Positions 61,377-64,000 of a stretch of 64,000 bases of DNA are shown here, one piece after another. Both the position numbers and the translations under genes were made by a program. The stretch comes from DATAXP01 sp963708675 (GTDB taxonomy: Bacteria; Planctomycetota; Planctomycetia; Pirellulales; PNKZ01). A model generated the notes under the pieces. That model had not been told where the DNA came from. It made no database searches and saw only the letters and a list, made by a program, of their open reading frames with translations. Location of the stretch: positions 3,968,001 to 4,032,000 of the forward strand of contig CAVPTO010000003.1 in the NCBI GenBank assembly GCA_963708675.1, in the 5' to 3' direction. The number at the start of each line of letters is the position of its first letter. The first letter of the stretch is position 1.

Positions 61377-62147
61377 ATGTGGGATCCGACGCAATATCTG
61401 AAGTTCACGAACGAACGGTCGCGGCCGTTTTTTGATCTGCTTGCGCAGGTGACGTGCGAGGCGCCGAAGTCGATTGTCGATTTGGGATGCGGGCCTGGGA
61501 CGCTGACGAAGACACTCATCGAGCGATGGCCTATGGCGAAGGTGGTTGGTGTTGATTATTCGCGCGAGATGCTGGAGCAGGCGAAGACGCTGAGCGTTCC
61601 TGGGCGATTGGAGTTTGTCGAAGGCGACATCGGGCGATGGTTGCCGAGCGAGCCGGTCGAGCTAATCGTCAGCAACGCGGCCTTTCAGTGGGTCGGCGAT
61701 CATGCGCGGCTTCTCGCTCGGTTGCACGAAATGCTCACGAAGGCCGGCACGCTCGCGGCACAGATTCCGTGTCGATTCGACGGGCCCAGCTACGTGGCCA
61801 TCGCGGCGACGGCGTCGAATCCGCGATGGGCGTCACGGCTGCAAGGGCTCGGCCTGAAACCGGAGTCGGTGAAGTCGATCGATTGGTACGTGCATCAGTT
61901 GCACGACCTTGGCTTCGACGTCAACGCATGGGAGACGACGTACATCCATGTGCTGCGCGGCGAGAACCCGATTCTCGAATGGATGCGCGGAACGGCGCTC
62001 CGTCCGTATTTCAGCAAGCTCGATGTGGCTGAAGTAGCTGCGTTCGAGACTGACCTGGGTGGAAGGTTGCGTCAGGCGTTTCCAGAACGAAACGGACTGA
62101 CGTTGTTTCCGTTTCCGCGATTGTTCTTCGTTGCGACGAAACGTTAG
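61377..62147 (+). CDS. tam: Trans-aconitate 2-methyltransferase
   Basis: SAM-dependent enzyme that methylates trans-aconitate, removing a by-product inhibitory to the citrate cycle. 256 residues. It follows the E. coli Tam sequence closely: WDPTQYLKFTNERSRPFFDL, motif I VDLGCGPGTLTKTLIERWP, VGVDYSREMLEQA, FVEGDIGRWLPSEPVELIVS NAAFQWV, and ENPILEWMRGTALRPYFSKL, ending LFPFPRLFFVATKR. No clear ribosome-binding site. Its stop codon TAG overlaps the hisN-type stop on the other strand within four bases (62144-62147). Confidence 0.93.
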   Translation: MWDPTQYLKFTNERSRPFFDLLAQVTCEAPKSIVDLGCGPGTLTKTLIERWPMAKVVGVDYSREMLEQAKTLSVPGRLEFVEGDIGRWLPSEPVELIVSNAAFQWVGDHARLLARLHEMLTKAGTLAAQIPCRFDGPSYVAIAATASNPRWASRLQGLGLKPESVKSIDWYVHQLHDLGFDVNAWETTYIHVLRGENPILEWMRGTALRPYFSKLDVAEVAAFETDLGGRLRQAFPERNGLTLFPFPRLFFVATKR

Positions 62148-62947
62148 CCGTCGCGCATAATCGCCAGGACTTCGTCAAGGACGTGCCTGTTCGTGGCGAT
62201 GGCCTCGGGGGCGTAGATCGTCGGTTGGCCTTGCCAATCGGTGAATGTGCCGCCCGCTTCTTCGAGCACTGGTTGCAGCGCGGCGCAGTCCCACAGGCTC
62301 ATCTTCGGATCGATGGCTACCTCGGCCCGGCCGGTGGCGACGAGCAGATAGCCATAACAATCGCCCCACGTGCGAGTCAGCCAAGTCGCGGCCTGTAGGC
62401 GTTCGTAAGCTTGCGATCGCCCCACCGTGCCGAACGTTTTCACCTCCGAGGTGCAGAGCAGTCCGTCGGCCAGTCGTTTCTTGGAAGAGGTGCGAGCGCG
62501 GACGGGTTCGCGATCGCCACGAACGTACCACGCGCCGTGACCACGGGCGGCGTAGATGGTTTCTGCCAGTGCCGGGATGTGAATTACACCAATCACACTT
62601 CGGCGTTCGTGCTCGACGCCCACCAGTGTGCCATAGAGAGGCACTCCCGAGATGAACGACTTCGTGCCGTCGATCGGGTCCAGAATCCAGCGATAGCCCG
62701 ACGTGCCGGGCGTTTCGGGAAACTCTTCGCCGAGGACCGCGTCGTCGGGCAGGGCGGCGGCGATCGCGTCGCGAAGGAACAACTCGGCTTGTCGGTCGGC
62801 GATCGTGACGGGCGTCGCGTCGTCTTTGCGTTCGACGGCCAGGTCGTCGTTGCGGAAGTAGCGAAGCGTGATGTCGCCGGCCTCGCGAGCCCATTGCAGG
62901 GCCAACTTCTGACGGTGGAGAAGTTCGGTGTCGTTCATGACGCCCAT
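62144..62947 (-). CDS. hisN: HisN-type histidinol-phosphatase (inositol monophosphatase family)
   Basis: A Mg-dependent phosphatase; in the HisN group it makes histidinol from histidinol phosphate. 267 residues, or 264 if it starts at MNDTELL (62938). Metal-binding motifs GEEF (73-76), ILDPIDGTKSFISGVPLYGT (88-107) and LWDCAALQPVLEEAGG are present. The IDGTKSFI and GLLCTSEV-type segments favour HisN over SuhB. Convergent with tam. If it is not HisN, then inositol-1-monophosphatase is the fallback. Confidence 0.9.
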   Translation of the reverse strand: MGVMNDTELLHRQKLALQWAREAGDITLRYFRNDDLAVERKDDATPVTIADRQAELFLRDAIAAALPDDAVLGEEFPETPGTSGYRWILDPIDGTKSFISGVPLYGTLVGVEHERRSVIGVIHIPALAETIYAARGHGAWYVRGDREPVRARTSSKKRLADGLLCTSEVKTFGTVGRSQAYERLQAATWLTRTWGDCYGYLLVATGRAEVAIDPKMSLWDCAALQPVLEEAGGTFTDWQGQPTIYAPEAIATNRHVLDEVLAIMRDG

Positions 62948-63036
62948 GGTGGCCGCGAGGCGCGAGCGTCAAATATGAGACCGATGCTAAGCCGCGAAGC
63001 GTGAGCGGCGACCCATCATGTCGAGGCCGGTGGCGA

Positions 63037-63465
63037 TCAGTTCTGCAGGTAGCGGTGGGGGCCGTACTCGCTGCTTCGCGGCGGAATCAGGTGAGAGAGC
63101 TTAATCGACGAGAGCTCACGGACGAGGCAATCGTTGATGTCGTCCATCGCCTTGTTCAGCCGCGATTGCACCGGGGCGTTCAGCCCTTCGATGTAGGCCG
63201 ACGTGACCGGGCCTTCGACGGCCTCGACGATGTCGAGCAGTGAAATCTCAGAGCTTGGCCGCTCGAGTGTATAGCCGCCTTCGACGCCTCGCGTGGAATG
63301 CAAAATGCCATGCGTCACCATGCTGCGCAAGATTTGCAGCAGGAAACGCTCGGGCATGTGCCCTTCCGCCGCGAGCCGACTACAAGGAATCGGTTCACGC
63401 CCACTCGATTGTGCTAACTGGAGCGCCGCTTGCACCGCGTACACAACGGTCCGAGACATTTTCAT
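63037..63465 (-). CDS. Rrf2-family transcriptional regulator
   Basis: A 142-residue winged-helix regulator. MKMSRTVVYAVQAALQLAQS, IPCSRLAAEGHMPERFLLQI, LRSMVTHGILHSTRGVEGGY and TLERPSSEISLLDIVEAVEG form the Rrf2 domain. There are only two cysteines (C28 and C113), so the three-Cys cluster of IscR/NsrR is missing, and it should not bind a standard iron-sulfur cluster. The C-terminus from about 100 is divergent. Target and signal are unknown. The 213-base gap upstream carries a run of inverted repeats. Confidence 0.9.
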   Translation of the reverse strand: MKMSRTVVYAVQAALQLAQSSGREPIPCSRLAAEGHMPERFLLQILRSMVTHGILHSTRGVEGGYTLERPSSEISLLDIVEAVEGPVTSAYIEGLNAPVQSRLNKAMDDINDCLVRELSSIKLSHLIPPRSSEYGPHRYLQN

Positions 63466-63534
63466 GGCCGGTTACCGTCCCCTCACGCCTGAGGTAACTA
63501 GCTCATACAGCCACGCGATGACCACGCCACAACG

Positions 63535-63669
63535 TTGACATTCGCGGTAGGGGTTATCGTCCGTTTGCAGCAACGAATGTCAAACAAATTCACCCTGGAA
63601 GTGGGGCGAATTTGTGAATTAGTGTTACGCGCGCCACGTTGCCACACACTCGGTGACTACGTTGTGGCA
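63535..63669. promoter_or_regulatory. Three consecutive inverted repeats upstream of the Rrf2 gene
   Basis: TTGACATTCG (63535-63544) pairs with CGAATGTCAA (63574-63583), 29 bases apart. CAAATTC (63585-63591) pairs with GAATTTG (63608-63614), 16 bases apart. TGCCACA (63640-63646) pairs with TGTGGCA (63663-63669), also 16 bases apart. TTGACA within the first can serve as a -35 on either strand. One or more may be operators for the Rrf2 regulator; the last is just below the lspA stop and could be its terminator. Confidence 0.45.
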
Positions 63670-63678
63670 CACTCTCAA

Positions 63679-64000
63679 TTAGGCTGCGGGCTCCGCCGCG
63701 CTGGGTTCGCCCGCGGCCGGCTGCCGCAGCGCGTGCAAGAAGAGAGCCGCGGCGCCGCAGACGAGCAGACTGTCGGCGATGTTGAAGTTTGGCCAGACCC
63801 AACCGTGGTACTCAAGCAGGATCCAGTCGCGCACGGCGTGCTGCTTTCCATGTCCCGGAAGCGTCCATAACCCCAGGCGATCGTGCAGATTGCCAAGGAT
63901 ACCCCCCATGACCGCCGCCAGCGCGATTGTCAGTAGCCAGTCGCGAGCTGCACCGGCGATGAACACCCAGTAGAGAATCGCCATCGCCGCGACGATCGAC
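63679..64000 (-). CDS. lspA: Lipoprotein signal peptidase LspA, 5' part cut by the window
   Basis: Membrane aspartyl peptidase that removes signal peptides from lipidated prolipoproteins. About the C-terminal 106 residues are visible and the frame stays open to the right edge. The two catalytic Asp regions are GNLHDRL and FNIADSLLVC, with membrane helices WLLTIALAAVMGGI and DSLLVCGAAALFLHAL. The tail PAAGEPSAAEPAA is cytoplasmic. The window holds several lipoproteins and two LepB proteins, so export processing is well represented. Confidence 0.95.
   Translation of the reverse strand, partial: SIVAAMAILYWVFIAGAARDWLLTIALAAVMGGILGNLHDRLGLWTLPGHGKQHAVRDWILLEYHGWVWPNFNIADSLLVCGAAALFLHALRQPAAGEPSAAEPAA

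Noticed and set aside
63037..63465. IscR/NsrR-type iron-sulfur sensing by the Rrf2 protein
   Set aside because: Only two cysteines, not arranged as the three-Cys cluster motif.
1..64000. CRISPR arrays, tRNA or rRNA genes, insertion sequences, prophage
   Set aside because: I saw no regularly spaced direct repeats, no cloverleaf candidates, and no transposase, integrase or phage structural genes.

Overview
The window reads as chromosomal DNA of a planctomycete, most likely from the Pirellulales lineage. The evidence is GC-rich coding DNA throughout, four Cys-type sulfatases, a cytochrome-c/DUF1549/DUF1553 protein next to a DUF1501 protein, DUF1080 and Gfo/Idh/MocA proteins, oversized signal peptidases, and many intergenic hairpin repeats. 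I found no transposase, integrase, CRISPR array, tRNA or rRNA. At least 50 genes are present and they are densely packed on both strands.

0-6.4 kb: an M24 aminopeptidase, LarB (nickel-pincer cofactor), an NAD(P)HX dehydratase, an LpoB-like lipoprotein with a second lipoprotein, a membrane protein and a small antitoxin-like protein. 6.5-13.5 kb: a VCBS-repeat/hydrolase fusion that overlaps a sulfatase, a secreted protein, a second sulfatase and a lipoprotein. 13.6-26.7 kb: htpG, a secreted redoxin, gamma-glutamyltransferase, a Tyr/Pro/Thr-repeat protein, phoU, a cold-shock gene with a terminator, a large MscS/MscK-type channel (frameshifted), and small conserved proteins.

26.7-33.7 kb: a leftward cluster of ABC-2 permease, FtsX/MacB permease, LolD-type ATPase and a prenyltransferase-fold protein that has lost zinc ligands. 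33.7-43.2 kb: a CPA2 antiporter (frameshifted), a halogenase-like flavoprotein with a MarR regulator and a candidate operator, a saccharopine-dehydrogenase-like reductase, a membrane protein made of three repeated units, a divergent GRDP/TIGR04222-like protein and a VWA protein. 43.2-50.2 kb: lptB, two adjacent signal peptidase I paralogues carrying a zinc ribbon and a large insert, lepA (frameshifted) and an ROK glucokinase. 50.3-61.3 kb: a leftward secreted catabolic block (DUF1080, Gfo/Idh/MocA, DUF1501, PSD1-cytochrome, two sulfatases). 61.4-64 kb: tam, a HisN-type phosphatase, an Rrf2 regulator and the 3' part of lspA.

The most interesting points are the tandem zinc-ribbon signal peptidases, the degenerate prenyltransferase toroid beside an ABC exporter, and several families of hairpin repeats that sit at gene 3' ends and in places supply the stop codon. 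Three conserved genes are each broken by a single-base indel. This looks more like consensus error in the assembly than real gene decay, so the intact proteins should be assumed until reads are checked.
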